A DNA stretch of 64,000 nt from Candidatus Nitrosocosmicus franklandus. Lineage in GTDB: Archaea; Thermoproteota; Nitrososphaeria; Nitrososphaerales; Nitrososphaeraceae. Made by a program: the position numbers and the translations under genes. The notes under the pieces are model-generated. The model made no database searches and was not told the origin of the DNA. It worked only from the letters and a program-made list of their open reading frames with translations. This document shows, one piece after another, positions 54,953 to 64,000 of this stretch. Numbering within the stretch: position 1 is the stretch's first letter; each line of letters starts with the position of its first letter. The DNA lies in NCBI RefSeq assembly GCF_900696045.1, contig NZ_LR216287.1:930001-994000 (forward strand), read 5' to 3'.

Positions 54953-56885
54953 ATGACATTCATTTGCATTATCGTATTTAAGTCATCCGAAGCATTTTTA
55001 ATAGTAAAAACAATCATACAATCATATTTTCAAATAAGTTCATTGTAATAATTCTAATACTAAAATCGTAAGGTTCCAAATAAATTTTAAAATGATTAGC
55101 ACTGAGAAGTGACTAATCAGATTTCTACTCAAAAAAACCGAGAAAACAACTTGTATTATAAATATCAACTAAATCATCCCATCATCTAAAATCTAACTTG
55201 CTTGAAAACCTATAGTGTAAAATAAATAACTATATTGACGGTTGACAAAGAATGAGTGAAATTATTAAGTATCTTTTTCCACTTTTTCCCATAGCCCATG
55301 ATTCGATGGACTCGAAGTCCTAATTCTTAATAGTTTCGCGAATTGTTAAATTTATTTATTTGAATCGCATTGAGAATTGAAAGAGAGTACCGTTAATATC
55401 AGCACAATACTTCCCATAGTAGGTGAAAAATTAGATAAGTGAAGATAATGGTCATCAATACTAGAAAAAACTGCATTTCAGCTGTTTTAATGCACGAACA
55501 AATTAAGAATATATTTTCTGTCTGAATACGTGTTTCACTTTAGAGTACAAATTCTATTAATAGCATACCCCAAGAATATTTGCTAGGAGTATAATAACAA
55601 TTATCTTTGTTGAAATCAACAAGGATATTCTTCAATAAGTATAGCAATTTACAAATGTAGTATTTGTTATCGGAGAAATAAAAAAAATCAATTAGCACAA
55701 CTAGGGATTATATAATTTGGTCGAATCAAGCAAACAGTAACAATCTGGGCAAGAGTTGATTTGCATGTTTATACGATAGAAAGTTGAATTGTTATTTTCT
55801 TCATATAGAATTTACTAACTAGATATACTACCCTCATTTCCTATTCGGAATGCAAAGAATTGATTAGAAAGTAAGTATCTGGAATAACATATTATCATTC
55901 CTCATAATTCGAAATCCATTGTTGTCAATTCTCTTAATAGAAGAAGACTTGAACAAAAGACATAGTTTTACCCTTATTTGGTTATGTCTATCTAATGCGA
56001 AATTCTCTATATATTGCTTTCCAGTTTAACTAGATAATGAAGCCTAAGAAATGATCTTCCCTTCTGACATCTCTAAATTCAAATTTGAGTATATAGATCT
56101 CAATATTTTTTAAGATTAAAAAAACATAACTTAACATTCAATAATTTAAATTCAGTTTTTCAAAAAACTATAGTATTTGTTGTCATAGATGTCTAGACAG
56201 TTGTAAACGTTTTATCCCTTGGATGTATGTAACATACCTTACCACATCATCTCCATTTTAGAAGGTATTTTCTTATTCTATGATATTTGTAATCTTCCAA
56301 TGAATCATCCACCTTGTTGAGAAAAATTCCATCACAGTCGAGTCTTTATCAACTCACTCAATGGAGATGCGGGTATTCGGCGACGGAAATTACCACGTCG
56401 TCTACGATAAAGTTTTCTAAGAAAATGAATATAGTTTTTATATCTATTAAATACTCCATTAAAGTACTGCGAGGTATTAGCAGTTGTTGAATGAGTAACT
56501 ATTAGGAGAGTTATTTACTAGATCATTTGTAATATACCCATTCATAACTCATAATGCATCTACATGTTATTTCGTATACTAGAATCCTATATTTCTCGAT
56601 TTTCTGATGGAAAAAATTTCTTCTGCTTAAATCCTTATGTTACTATTTACTAGAGAAATTGGTATAATTGGGTAGCCACGCAATTCCATTTACCTTTATG
56701 CATATCTTTCCATACTCCTTCAAATAGAGATAGAGTTATAAAATTAGTTTAGTAAAATAGGCACAAATAATTAAGATACAGTAGATCCATGTATAAATAA
56801 CATATACATTAAATTCTTTAGAAACTCAATTTTTATAGAAAAATAAGACGGGTTTTGGTCAGTTGATCGTAGTATCAACTAACTC
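54953..56885. other. Longest gap, about 1.9 kb
   Basis: No convincing gene. A short GC-richer island at about 56355-56415 (frame MEMRVFGDGNYHVVYDKVF) stands out from the AT-rich rest and could be a gene scrap or structured RNA. No tRNA fold or repeats recognised. Confidence 0.4.
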
Positions 56886-57275
56886 TTATTGAACTGTTGT
56901 TGTACTAGTCGTATTTGATGTTGGACTTGTAGCGTTTGAACTGGTAGCGTTCTCGCCTGACGAGTAATCTAATTCACCGGGAGCACCAGAACTTGTTATG
57001 TTGCCAGCTTGTTCGGTTACATCCTCTATGGAGGTTGCATTTGCAAATGCAGTGACGTTAGCGGCTACTTCTTCGGCTGGAGCATCAGTACCAGTTAGAG
57101 GGTTAACGTTTGTATCTGCACCATTTTCGCTGTCTGCACCATTTTCATTATTTTCTTGATCTTCGTCCCCATTGCCTTGAGCATAAACGCTCCCGCTTAC
57201 TGCAAAAATTCCTGAAGCCAACACAAAGGCTAGAAGAATAGCTAGATTCACATTAACGATTTTCTTCATCAACAT
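56886..57275 (-). CDS. Exported Asn/Glu-rich protein
   Basis: 129 aa; starts at the ATG at 57275 or two codons later. Signal peptide ends SVYA-Q at about residue 32. The mature part is acidic and polar (DEDQENNENGADSENGADTN), then EEVAANVTAFANATSIEDVT and a Ser/Thr/Asn tail with several sequons (NVT, NAT, NIT, NTT). Not recognised; a glycosylated surface protein is inferred. A 12-base perfect palindrome AGGTTATAACCT (57291-57302) sits where its TATA box is expected and may double as an operator. Confidence 0.72.
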   Translation of the reverse strand: MLMKKIVNVNLAILLAFVLASGIFAVSGSVYAQGNGDEDQENNENGADSENGADTNVNPLTGTDAPAEEVAANVTAFANATSIEDVTEQAGNITSSGAPGELDYSSGENATSSNATSPTSNTTSTTTVQ

Positions 57276-57517
57276 ATAGTATTACAAAAAAGGTTATAAC
57301 CTACCAAGATCTTGTATCAACTACAACCTAAAAAAAGCTTAAAGCATTTTTTTGAATACATTACACATAAACAAAGTTAGAGAACATCTCGACAAACATC
57401 TTTGAGGTAGTATTTTTGGCCGTGTCCGTCTTGGCTAAAGTCCAAAAATAACCAGTCTTGAATCCTAGTACCGTTACCTCGCCGAAAGTTTTTTTATATC
57501 TTCATAGGTAATTAAAT

Positions 57518-58465
57518 ATGTCTACTTCGAAAAGTATTGACAATTTCTTGTCTTCCAAAACATCAACCAGAAAGGGAACAGGCTTTCAAATCGTAATAGG
57601 CGTAATAATCCTCATATTTTCAATCATTCTTTACTCGAAGACATTTTTTGGAATAATTTTCTACATATTACTTTTAATTAGCATAGTTTTGATCACCTCT
57701 TCATTTTTTATTATCATAAATCAGTACGAACGAGCCATTATTTTGAGACTTGGAGTATATAAAGGTCAAGTAAGACCCGGCATACATACCAGGTTACCTT
57801 TAATAGATAATGTATTAGTCATCGACATTCGTGAGAAGGTGAGAGAATTTAATGCAGAAAAGATGCTCACAAAAGATAATGTACCTGTGACAATAGATGC
57901 CATTCTCAGGTACAAAATAATCGAAGAGAGATCTAATGATGCGTTGCTAAATGTCGAAAATTTTAACGAAATGATAAAACAGGTTTCGCAAACAACTCTT
58001 CGGAACAATATAGGATCCTCAAATTTTCAAGAAATATTATCGAGAAGAGAAGAAATAAACCAAAATATAAAATCCATCATTTCCAGAGAAGCAGAAAATT
58101 GGGGAGTAATGGTCACAGGGGTAGAGATTAGGCAGGTAATCATACCCCAAGAGTTAGAGGCAGCCATGTCTATGCAGGCACAGGCAGAACGTGAGAAACA
58201 AGCTAGAGTAACGTATGGAGATTCAGAAATCCTAGTAGCTCAAAAGTTTCTTGATGCCTCAAGGATCTATTCGAATAACCCTGTAGCATATGCACTGAGA
58301 CAGTCTAATATGCTTTATGAAACAATGAAAATTCACGGAAACACTATCATCATGATTCCATCGGAAGCCCTAAATTCCATGGGTTTTGGGAATTTGGGAA
58401 CAACTATTGCCTATCTCAAGAACTTAGAAAGTGGTATAAGAGATGACAAGAAAAGGAAAGTTTAA
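57518..58465 (+). CDS. Slipin/stomatin-type SPFH membrane protein
   Basis: 315 aa. N-terminal hydrophobic hairpin (about 25-70), then the SPFH/band 7 domain: IINQYERAIILRLGVYKGQV, RPGIHTRLPLIDNVLVIDIR, VPVTIDAILRYKIIEE, LRNNIGSSNFQEILSRREEI, and a C-terminal helix with AMSMQAQAEREKQARV, the stomatin/slipin signature. These proteins form membrane-bound oligomeric rings and organise lipid domains or protease activity. The usual partner NfeD is not adjacent. TATA-like box about 25 bases before ATG (57490-57500). Confidence 0.9.
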   Translation: MSTSKSIDNFLSSKTSTRKGTGFQIVIGVIILIFSIILYSKTFFGIIFYILLLISIVLITSSFFIIINQYERAIILRLGVYKGQVRPGIHTRLPLIDNVLVIDIREKVREFNAEKMLTKDNVPVTIDAILRYKIIEERSNDALLNVENFNEMIKQVSQTTLRNNIGSSNFQEILSRREEINQNIKSIISREAENWGVMVTGVEIRQVIIPQELEAAMSMQAQAEREKQARVTYGDSEILVAQKFLDASRIYSNNPVAYALRQSNMLYETMKIHGNTIIMIPSEALNSMGFGNLGTTIAYLKNLESGIRDDKKRKV

Positions 58466-59040
58466 GATAGTTAGAAAATCAGAAGCGTAGAAAGAGCTAC
58501 AACAATTCACACTTAAAAAATATCATTCAGATCAGTTCACATCCATCCCCGTCTTATCGCTAATTCACAATATTCAATTGTACAAAAATAATCAGCAGTT
58601 TTTACACTTTAACTGCTAAATTTGTTTATGAGAGAGAGAGTCAAAAGTCCCTATATACTAACACATTCACTAGGTAGTACCCAGACCATAAAATTTCAAT
58701 AGACTATAAAGACATGTCTCCCAGGTCTGAAAAATTGGGGATCATTAAATAGTCCAAAGCGATATTTAAATCCAGAATTAGAAAGATTTTAAGGCAATCA
58801 ATGTAATTTTGGTGTTATGGTTATCACATGATTCTGGTGACTAGAAATTTGAATCAACTAACCGAATGCCTAAATTTTTATCTTCATTGTTTTTCCAAAT
58901 CCAGACTTAATAATCAATGTTTTTGACAGCATAATCAATTTTGATAAACGATGTTTTCAAAGCAATACATCATATATTGCCAAAATTATAAAGTTGGATA
59001 AGGATATAAAGTTTAATGTCATATCACTAGTGAGGAATAA
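58466..59040. other. Gap without a clear gene
   Basis: About 575 bases; nothing recognised apart from a TATA-like stretch near 59000 for the next gene. Confidence 0.45.
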
Positions 59041-59379
59041 TTGAAAACCAGGAAGGAAAAGTCTTTATTTTTAGGAGCATTGTGTATTTTAGGAACAGTA
59101 TTAATAGGAACAATATACGTTTCAGACAAAGTTTATGCTCAAACAAACTCGACATTAAACCAGACATCCATTCCCAATAACTCTTCAACTACAAATCTGT
59201 CTGCACAACAGGAAGCATCACAAGCCATTAAAGGAGCTATCACAGATACAGGAGGATTTTTAGGTAACGTTACTCAGAAACTTATTACCTCAAAGTCGGC
59301 TGGAACAATTCTTAATGAAACCTCGGACTTATTAGGTGAAGCTTATATTGAAGCCAAAAAATTCTTTAGCACAAATTAA
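59041..59379 (+). CDS. Small exported Asn/Ser-rich protein
   Basis: 112 aa from TTG. Signal peptide ends KVYA-Q at about residue 34. A sequon-rich stretch (NSTLNQTSIPNNSSTTNLS) precedes two amphipathic helices (QQEASQAIKGAITDTGGFLG, GTILNETSDLLGEAYIEAKK). No cysteine. Not recognised; resembles other small glycosylated surface proteins in this window in layout only. Confidence 0.68.
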   Translation: MKTRKEKSLFLGALCILGTVLIGTIYVSDKVYAQTNSTLNQTSIPNNSSTTNLSAQQEASQAIKGAITDTGGFLGNVTQKLITSKSAGTILNETSDLLGEAYIEAKKFFSTN

Positions 59380-59474
59380 CTAAATCCTTTATTTTATCAG
59401 ATAATTTGTCCTCACCTTCACTATACTTTTGATCCCATTGTGGTTTTTATATTATAGAAGTAAGAGTCTTTTCG

Positions 59475-60014
59475 ATGACAAAGACAAAGATAGCAAACGC
59501 AGGTACATCCAAACAGGATGATTCTCAAAAAATAGTGCCGTGTCTTTGGTTTGATAACCAAGCAGAGGATGCAGTAAAATTTTACTTGTCTATTTTTAAA
59601 AATTCGAGTATAGACCATATTGTCAAATATGGAAAAGAAGGTTTTGACATTCACAATATGCAAGAAGGAACAGTAATGACAATTGATTTTAAGATTGAAG
59701 GACAAGAATTCATAGCCCTAAATGGAGGTCCAGTGTTTAAATTTAACGAAGCTATTTCCTTTCAAATATATTGTGAAACTCAAGAGGAAGTGGATTACTA
59801 CTGGGAAAAATTATCAGATGGAGGAGACCCTACTGCACAGCAATGTGGTTGGCTAAAGGACAAATACGGAGTTTCCTGGCAAGTTGTACCTACAGTATTA
59901 ACCGAGATGCTTAAAGACAAAGACAACAATAAATCACAAAAAGTAATGAAGGCAATGCTCCAGATGAAAAAAATCGATATACAGGATTTATTGCACGCCT
60001 ATGAGGAGGCATAA
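59475..60014 (+). CDS. PhnB-like VOC-fold protein
   Basis: 179 aa. KIVPCLWFDNQAEDAVKFYL, SIFKNSSIDHIVKYG, GTVMTIDFKIEGQEFIALNG, FQIYCETQEEVDYYWEKLSD, and QQCGWLKDKYGVSWQVVP are the ordered marks of the PhnB / 3-demethylubiquinone-type VOC family (glyoxalase fold). Members are metal-binding or have lost metal; substrate mostly unknown. The C-terminal helix (KVMKAMLQMKKIDIQDLLHA) is typical. Soluble. Confidence 0.88.
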   Translation: MTKTKIANAGTSKQDDSQKIVPCLWFDNQAEDAVKFYLSIFKNSSIDHIVKYGKEGFDIHNMQEGTVMTIDFKIEGQEFIALNGGPVFKFNEAISFQIYCETQEEVDYYWEKLSDGGDPTAQQCGWLKDKYGVSWQVVPTVLTEMLKDKDNNKSQKVMKAMLQMKKIDIQDLLHAYEEA

Positions 60015-60201
60015 GTAATCATATTTTCATGTATGGTTCTAAATGACCACGATAAGAGAAGGATACTTACTTTCTGCCTTTGGTAGATTTAGACCATATT
60101 GAAGACACAGTAACAGTATATTTAGTATCTTCTACTGATTTGTCTATTTATTTGTTCAAGATGCTACACTCCTAAAAGTTAAGAGATTCCACACCATTAG
60201 A

Positions 60202-60792
60202 TCAGAACAAATCTATAGAATTTATCATTTTCCTTTCTAATTCCTGTATTTGGAAAGAATCAAACTCTCTGTATAGGGCCGTAAATTTTATCATTAGAGT
60301 AGTGTCAGAGCCAATGCTATAAATCACTTCATTGGTTGTCACAACTCCCGTATGAGCATTCTCACCACTGGCGAAAAGAAATGACAAGGCATTTTGACCA
60401 TCAATATCCCATTTAGTGTTATTGATATCTTCTATTACAAAATCATCATAGCCCATTAACTTTTCATGTCCTCTGGAATCATCTTTTGATTGATCGTATT
60501 CTAAAAATGTCTTATCCAAATTATTACACTCAACCATTACGGATACATAGGGTTCTTGAGAATGTAGTATAAGGTACTCACCATTTCCAAATTCATTTGC
60601 TATTTGTTCTGTTTTGAAGCTCGATGGATAATTCATACTCATATTGCAATCATCGAATATGAAGGTAGGCCAATAAGAAGTATCCCCATATCCAGTCAAA
60701 ATACGAACATATTCGAAACTCGCAATGGGAAGAATTACAAAGATTGAAACAACTATAAACTTCATCATAACAATTATTTTAACAATCAACAC
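60202..60792 (-). CDS. Hypothetical exported protein
   Basis: 196 aa; the start may be the ATG of codon 9 or 10 (MMKFIVVSIFVILPIASF). One N-terminal hydrophobic signal or anchor, then a mixed alpha/beta extracellular part: NMSMNYPSSFKTEQIANEFG, YLILHSQEPYVSVMVECNN, QNALSFLFASGENAHTGVVT, LMIKFTALYREFDSFQIQEL, ERKMINSIDLF. This order (a hydrolase-free sheet with a final helix IDSFQ...MINSI) resembles PsbP/LpqN-like lipoprotein folds, but the match is weak. Two Cys could form a disulfide. Confidence 0.68.
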   Translation of the reverse strand: MLIVKIIVMMKFIVVSIFVILPIASFEYVRILTGYGDTSYWPTFIFDDCNMSMNYPSSFKTEQIANEFGNGEYLILHSQEPYVSVMVECNNLDKTFLEYDQSKDDSRGHEKLMGYDDFVIEDINNTKWDIDGQNALSFLFASGENAHTGVVTTNEVIYSIGSDTTLMIKFTALYREFDSFQIQELERKMINSIDLF

Positions 60793-60980
60793 ATTCTAAA
60801 TTTATTTATCATTCTCATATTAGAGAATAATTGTAGAGAAAAAACATAGAATCTCCAACTTGAAAATCAAATTTTTAAATATCGTAATTGTTATTTTGAT
60901 ACGAATTTAAGACTAATAATATTATCAAGGCAAGACGATATGATAAAATTACGATAACAGATCATTAATTCTCAGGTCTA

Positions 60981-61703
60981 ATGAAGGGAATTTTTTTTGA
61001 CATGGATGGAGTTTTGCTTGATTCGATGCCATATCATGCTGAGGCCATGTATAAAGCGCTTAAATTAGAACTTGATTACGAACTAGATAAAAAGTGGATT
61101 TTTTTACTTGAAGGCATGCCCGCGGAGAAATTCTTGCAAGAGATCTTCAAAAGAAACCCACCAAAGAATGTTTCTGTCAATCAAGATATGTTACTTAGAC
61201 TAGTAAATCTGAAGAAAAAAATATTTAAAGAAATTGAAAATGTAGCTTTGATTGATGGAGTATACGAGTTGCTTGAAGAGATGGATAAGACCAGTTGCAT
61301 TAAAGCAATAGTTAGTGGGTCTTCAAGAAAAGAGGTCGAATATATGATAGAGAAAAAGATCGGAATTTTGAACTTTGACATAGTAATTTCAGGAGATGAT
61401 GTTACAAGGGGCAAACCGGATCCTCAGCCTTATCTAACAGCATTAAAGAAAACAAACTTGGCTAGAGAAGATGTATTAGTTGTGGAAAATTCCCCTCTTG
61501 GAATAATGTCTGCATGTAATGCCAAGTTAGAATATATCGTTACTTTGAACAGTACACCATTAACAATTCAGGATTTTAATAATTTTCTTCCAAACTCAAT
61601 AAAAAACGAATTCAGCAAGTATATCTTTAAAGATATTAGGTCAGCAAGAGACTTTATTTTTGACTGGATCTACAAATCACATGGAAAAATTGTACATATA
61701 TAG
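60981..61703 (+). CDS. HAD-superfamily phosphatase, beta-phosphoglucomutase-like
   Basis: 240 aa. Motif I FFDMDGVLLDSMPYH (Asp7 nucleophile, Asp9 acid/base), helical cap domain about 15-90, motif II VSGSS, motif III Lys in RGKPDPQPY, motif IV VVENSPLGIMSA where the family usually has ED; here Glu-Asn. The subgroup covers beta-phosphoglucomutase and sugar-phosphate phosphatases. It probably dephosphorylates a small sugar phosphate. The last about 40 residues (LPNSIKNEFSKYIFKDIRSA) are longer than usual. Confidence 0.88.
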   Translation: MKGIFFDMDGVLLDSMPYHAEAMYKALKLELDYELDKKWIFLLEGMPAEKFLQEIFKRNPPKNVSVNQDMLLRLVNLKKKIFKEIENVALIDGVYELLEEMDKTSCIKAIVSGSSRKEVEYMIEKKIGILNFDIVISGDDVTRGKPDPQPYLTALKKTNLAREDVLVVENSPLGIMSACNAKLEYIVTLNSTPLTIQDFNNFLPNSIKNEFSKYIFKDIRSARDFIFDWIYKSHGKIVHI

Positions 61704-62006
61704 ATTTTGACAAAAATTGGTATTAACGTTCATATCCAATAGCACGAAAGACATTAATCATATTTATTTGATCGTAGCAAAAAAAAATACTTTGGAAAAA
61801 TAGTTGATCAAAGTTCCTTTTACATAGATATGTACTCAGTCAAAGTATTTTTTAATGTGAATATTTCATTCTGACATCGTTTATATTTCATAGTCTTCGC
61901 ACTTGTTGTTAGCATTTTACCCCATCTCCGTCGGCATATCTTTCAAAATATCTGTTTCATTCCTGTGCAAATTCAACATTAGAAACCTACTAATTATTAC
62001 GATAGT
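61704..62006. other. Short convergent gap
   Basis: Lies between two converging genes; probably holds their ends of transcription. Nothing specific seen. Confidence 0.45.
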
Positions 62007-62792
62007 TTAACTAACATGAACAGCTCCTATTCTTATATTAATATCCCATTTCACAAGTTTTTTATTCTCCCGTTTACCCCATAATTTTTCCAAGTCAGTC
62101 ATGATCAGATCTATTGGATTGAACTTTTTTTCTACACTAAACCTTTTTACAGCAGACCAAGTTTGCATATAGCTAACAAGTTCATCCAGGTTCCAATTTA
62201 CAGTCATCTCAAACTTTGGGGTCATGATCTCTTTGAATGGAAAAGAAATTGTCTTGTAATCTTCTTTGACATAAATCGTTTCTTTAGGCCAATATTTTCC
62301 AAGGATATCTCCTCCTACATTTAACTTTGCACTAATCGTATCAATGTGATTGTCAATCTTATGCATACCATAAGACCAGATAGCCAAAATTCCATTATTC
62401 TTACTTACACGGGTTACCTCCTTGTAGAATTTATCTAAGTCAAACCAATGAGCTGCCTGAGCAACAGTTATCAGGTCGATACTACCATCTTCTAAATTTG
62501 CCCTTTCAGCAGGAAACATTTCATAGTGAATGTTAGACCTCGGGAATCTATAGGCAAGTTGCTCCTTACTTGCGTCGCTTGCAATCACATTCTTAAAGTA
62601 TTTACAAAGTCCAACTGCGGCTTGTCCATTACCAGTAGCACAATCCCATGCTTTATCTTTGCCAGGGGTGATGTCATCCAAATATTTGTAAAGAATATCA
62701 GGATAGGTAGGCCTAGAAAATGAATATTCCTTAGATGTTGACGAGAAATGGTCCACAGCGTTGCTCATAATTCTATTCTTGTTTATTCCCAA
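62007..62792 (-). CDS. Class I SAM-dependent methyltransferase
   Basis: 261 aa; the ATG eight codons later (MSNAVDHFSSTSKEYSFSRP) is a good alternative start. Rossmann-type core: motif I AWDCATGNGQAAVGLCKYF, motif II NVIASDASKEQLAYRF, post-II FPAERANLEDGSIDLITVAQ, AAHWFDLDKFYKEVTRV. This matches the yeast TMT1/Crg1-like and UbiE-type methyltransferases with the AAHWFD motif. Methyl acceptor unknown. Cytosolic. The next gene on the strand is 91 bases upstream. Confidence 0.88.
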   Translation of the reverse strand: MGINKNRIMSNAVDHFSSTSKEYSFSRPTYPDILYKYLDDITPGKDKAWDCATGNGQAAVGLCKYFKNVIASDASKEQLAYRFPRSNIHYEMFPAERANLEDGSIDLITVAQAAHWFDLDKFYKEVTRVSKNNGILAIWSYGMHKIDNHIDTISAKLNVGGDILGKYWPKETIYVKEDYKTISFPFKEIMTPKFEMTVNWNLDELVSYMQTWSAVKRFSVEKKFNPIDLIMTDLEKLWGKRENKKLVKWDINIRIGAVHVS

Positions 62793-62883
62793 GAACTTTA
62801 TTCAGTATTAAATCTTCCCGACAGAATATTCAAATTGGCAATATTAGTTTCTTTAAATTAAAAAATATTACAAGTAGATAAGC

Positions 62884-63237
62884 TTACCTTCCAAAGTATT
62901 CCTTAACATTTGGTTGGTAAAGATAGTAAATAACTATTCCATTAAGAACGATTAAGAATAGCGATCCAACATGTCCTATTACAATTGATCCTATACCTAC
63001 TAGAATCGCTATGCCACACAGTACGAGCGTGATAATCCAAGCCCAGTTTGCTCCTATCCACAAGCCATATGCAACAGCAAAATAAGCCAATCCGATTACG
63101 AAGAAAACTCCGGCGACCAATATCCCAAGTAACGGTATCAAAGCTAAAACAGTTATTCCACTCAATAATGATCCTACTCCTCCAATAGCAAGAAGTACAG
63201 CAATTATTGTTACACCAAATGGCCTGTAATTTTGCAT
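62884..63237 (-). CDS. Small hydrophobic membrane protein
   Basis: 117 aa with four hydrophobic helices (about 7-28, 29-52, 58-82, 85-108). Starts MQNYRPFGVTIIAVLLAIGG, the pattern RP-x-x-V-x-x-I-A typical of small four-helix archaeal membrane proteins of unknown function. The C-terminal YYLYQPNVKEYFGR is the conserved tail. A TATA-like box (63261-63270) lies about 28 bases before the ATG; IS copy 3 begins 18 bases further upstream and could affect its expression. Confidence 0.75.
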   Translation of the reverse strand: MQNYRPFGVTIIAVLLAIGGVGSLLSGITVLALIPLLGILVAGVFFVIGLAYFAVAYGLWIGANWAWIITLVLCGIAILVGIGSIVIGHVGSLFLIVLNGIVIYYLYQPNVKEYFGR

Positions 63238-63287
63238 TCATTATGATTAATGATAATTACCTTTTAAACTTGTTCACTTTGATACAG

Positions 63288-63953
63288 GGCTCTGTTCATT
63301 TAACGATAAGCCTATAGCTTGAAGATGTCCTATTTCTTTTATGATTAGCAGAAACAGAACACCTTCAAGGTATGTGTATTATGGCTTACATTTGTACTTT
63401 TCAGGTTTATCTTTAAGAAAAGCCTCGGAAAGATTATCTCAGATATACAAGAGAAATCACGTTTCCATTTGGAATTGGATTCAAAAGTACAAGCCTCAAA
63501 AGCTAAGTCAACTAGAAGAAGAGTTCTAGAGTATATAATAGATGAGACCATGTTGAATGTGGGATCAGAGTTTGTCTGGCTCTGGGTTGCAACTGAACCC
63601 GAAAACAGGCAAATTCTCGCACTGTCTATCTCTAAAGAAAGAAACATGTTTGTTGCAGAAAGATATCTTTCTAATTTGATCAAAGTTCATGGAAAGCACC
63701 CAGTTTCTACAGATGGTGGGACTTGGTATCCCATGGCTTGTCAGTTTCTCAAACTCGATCACCATATTCATTCCTCTTACGAGAAAAGTCTGATTGAAAG
63801 AAAGATGCAATATATCAAGGATAGAACCGAAAGTTTCGATGACTATTTTCCTTGCAGAGTAAAGAATTGTAAGTTGAAGCATGTACACAATTGGTTGCGG
63901 TTATTTATTGACTATCATAACAATGAAATAAAACATGTTAACTGAACAGAGCC
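63288..63953 (+). mobile_element. IS6-like insertion sequence, copy 3 (666 bp)
   Basis: Inverted ends GGCTCTGTTCA...TGAACAGAGCC as in copies 1 and 2, opposite orientation. Flanked by the 8-base duplication TGATACAG (63280-63287 and 63954-63961). The transposase gene carries a one-base deletion. Confidence 0.96.
63341..63945 (+). pseudogene. IS6-family transposase with one-base deletion (copy 3)
   Basis: The gene is 605 bases against 606 in the other copies. Codons from 63341 read MISRNRTPSRYVYYG to WIQKYKPQKL, then shift; the rest is open in the next frame (TRRRVLEYIIDETMLNVGSE to the end at 63945), keeping the three catalytic residues. The deletion lies near 63500, where copy 2 reads CCTCAAAAATTGAAAGC and this copy one base less. 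IS6 elements do not normally use frameshifting, so this copy is probably dead but could still move in trans. Confidence 0.88.
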
Positions 63954-64000
63954 TGATACAGGGTATCATATTTTTATCATGATAGAAAACATTACTTGTC

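Noticed and set aside
55295-55330. tRNA-like T-arm (GATTCGATGGACTCG)
   Set aside because: No acceptor, D or anticodon stem could be formed around it.
63495-63535. Programmed frameshift in IS copy 3
   Set aside because: IS6 transposases are made from one frame and the two other copies here are unshifted; a one-base deletion explains it.

Overview
The window is strongly AT-rich and looks like an accessory stretch of an archaeal chromosome. The evidence is as follows. Many start codons have a TATA-like box about 25 bases upstream and no leader. TTG and GTG starts are common. There is a pyruvoyl-dependent arginine decarboxylase, PadR, MarR and small zinc-ribbon proteins of archaeal type, and many exported proteins rich in Asn/Ser/Thr with N-glycosylation sequons. 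The gene mix (CopC/CopD, CbtA/CbtB, DUF6659-like, slipin, F420/FMN-type PPOX proteins, orphan histidine kinase) suggests an ammonia-oxidising soil Nitrososphaeria archaeon, perhaps Nitrosocosmicus-like. That placement is inference; no marker gene (amo, rRNA, tRNA) was found here. The features I accept cover only a little over half of the bases, which is low for an archaeon, and several genes are broken.

Layout. 0-8 kb: exported repeat proteins, two copies of an IS6-like element, a SagB-type dehydrogenase, a PPOX gene with a stop in it, and a decayed voltage-gated ion channel gene split by the second IS copy. 9-17 kb: NUDIX hydrolase, a helix-turn-helix/nucleotidyl cyclase protein, a large exported seven-repeat protein, an O6-alkylguanine-DNA alkyltransferase, a small DUF5320-like gene, a beta-propeller protein and a Cache-type histidine kinase. 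18.7-24 kb: MarR plus DHA2-type MFS exporter, then a second DUF5320-like gene divergent from a PadR regulator. 25-31 kb: exported protein, HTH pseudogene, arginine decarboxylase, CbtB-CbtA cobalt transporter, second nucleotidyl cyclase, DUF6659-like protein. 31.7-35.3 kb: a copper-type block (membrane protein, CopD, exported partner; divergent CopC). 36-64 kb: scattered single genes (MarC, PPOX, DUF2795, DedA, TMEM175-like channel, dienelactone hydrolase, SRPBCC, CBS, Rieske, PRC-barrel-like, slipin, PhnB-like, HAD, methyltransferase) with long gaps, and a third, frameshifted IS copy at the right end.

Three things stand out. (1) Three separate loci encode exported proteins with one shared repeat motif, QN-x-x-C-x9-C-N; in the one repeat that has lost a cysteine both are gone, which suggests a disulfide-locked, glycosylated surface-fibre family. 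(2) Two unlinked DUF5320-like genes carry the same pair of 16-18 bp palindromes at 41-42 bp spacing, one pair lying in the PadR divergent promoter: a small PadR regulon can be read from the sequence alone. (3) The CopC/CopD divergent promoter holds two mirror-image 16-base sites, each placed just upstream of a TATA box. A perfect 53-bp palindrome in front of the Rieske gene is also notable.
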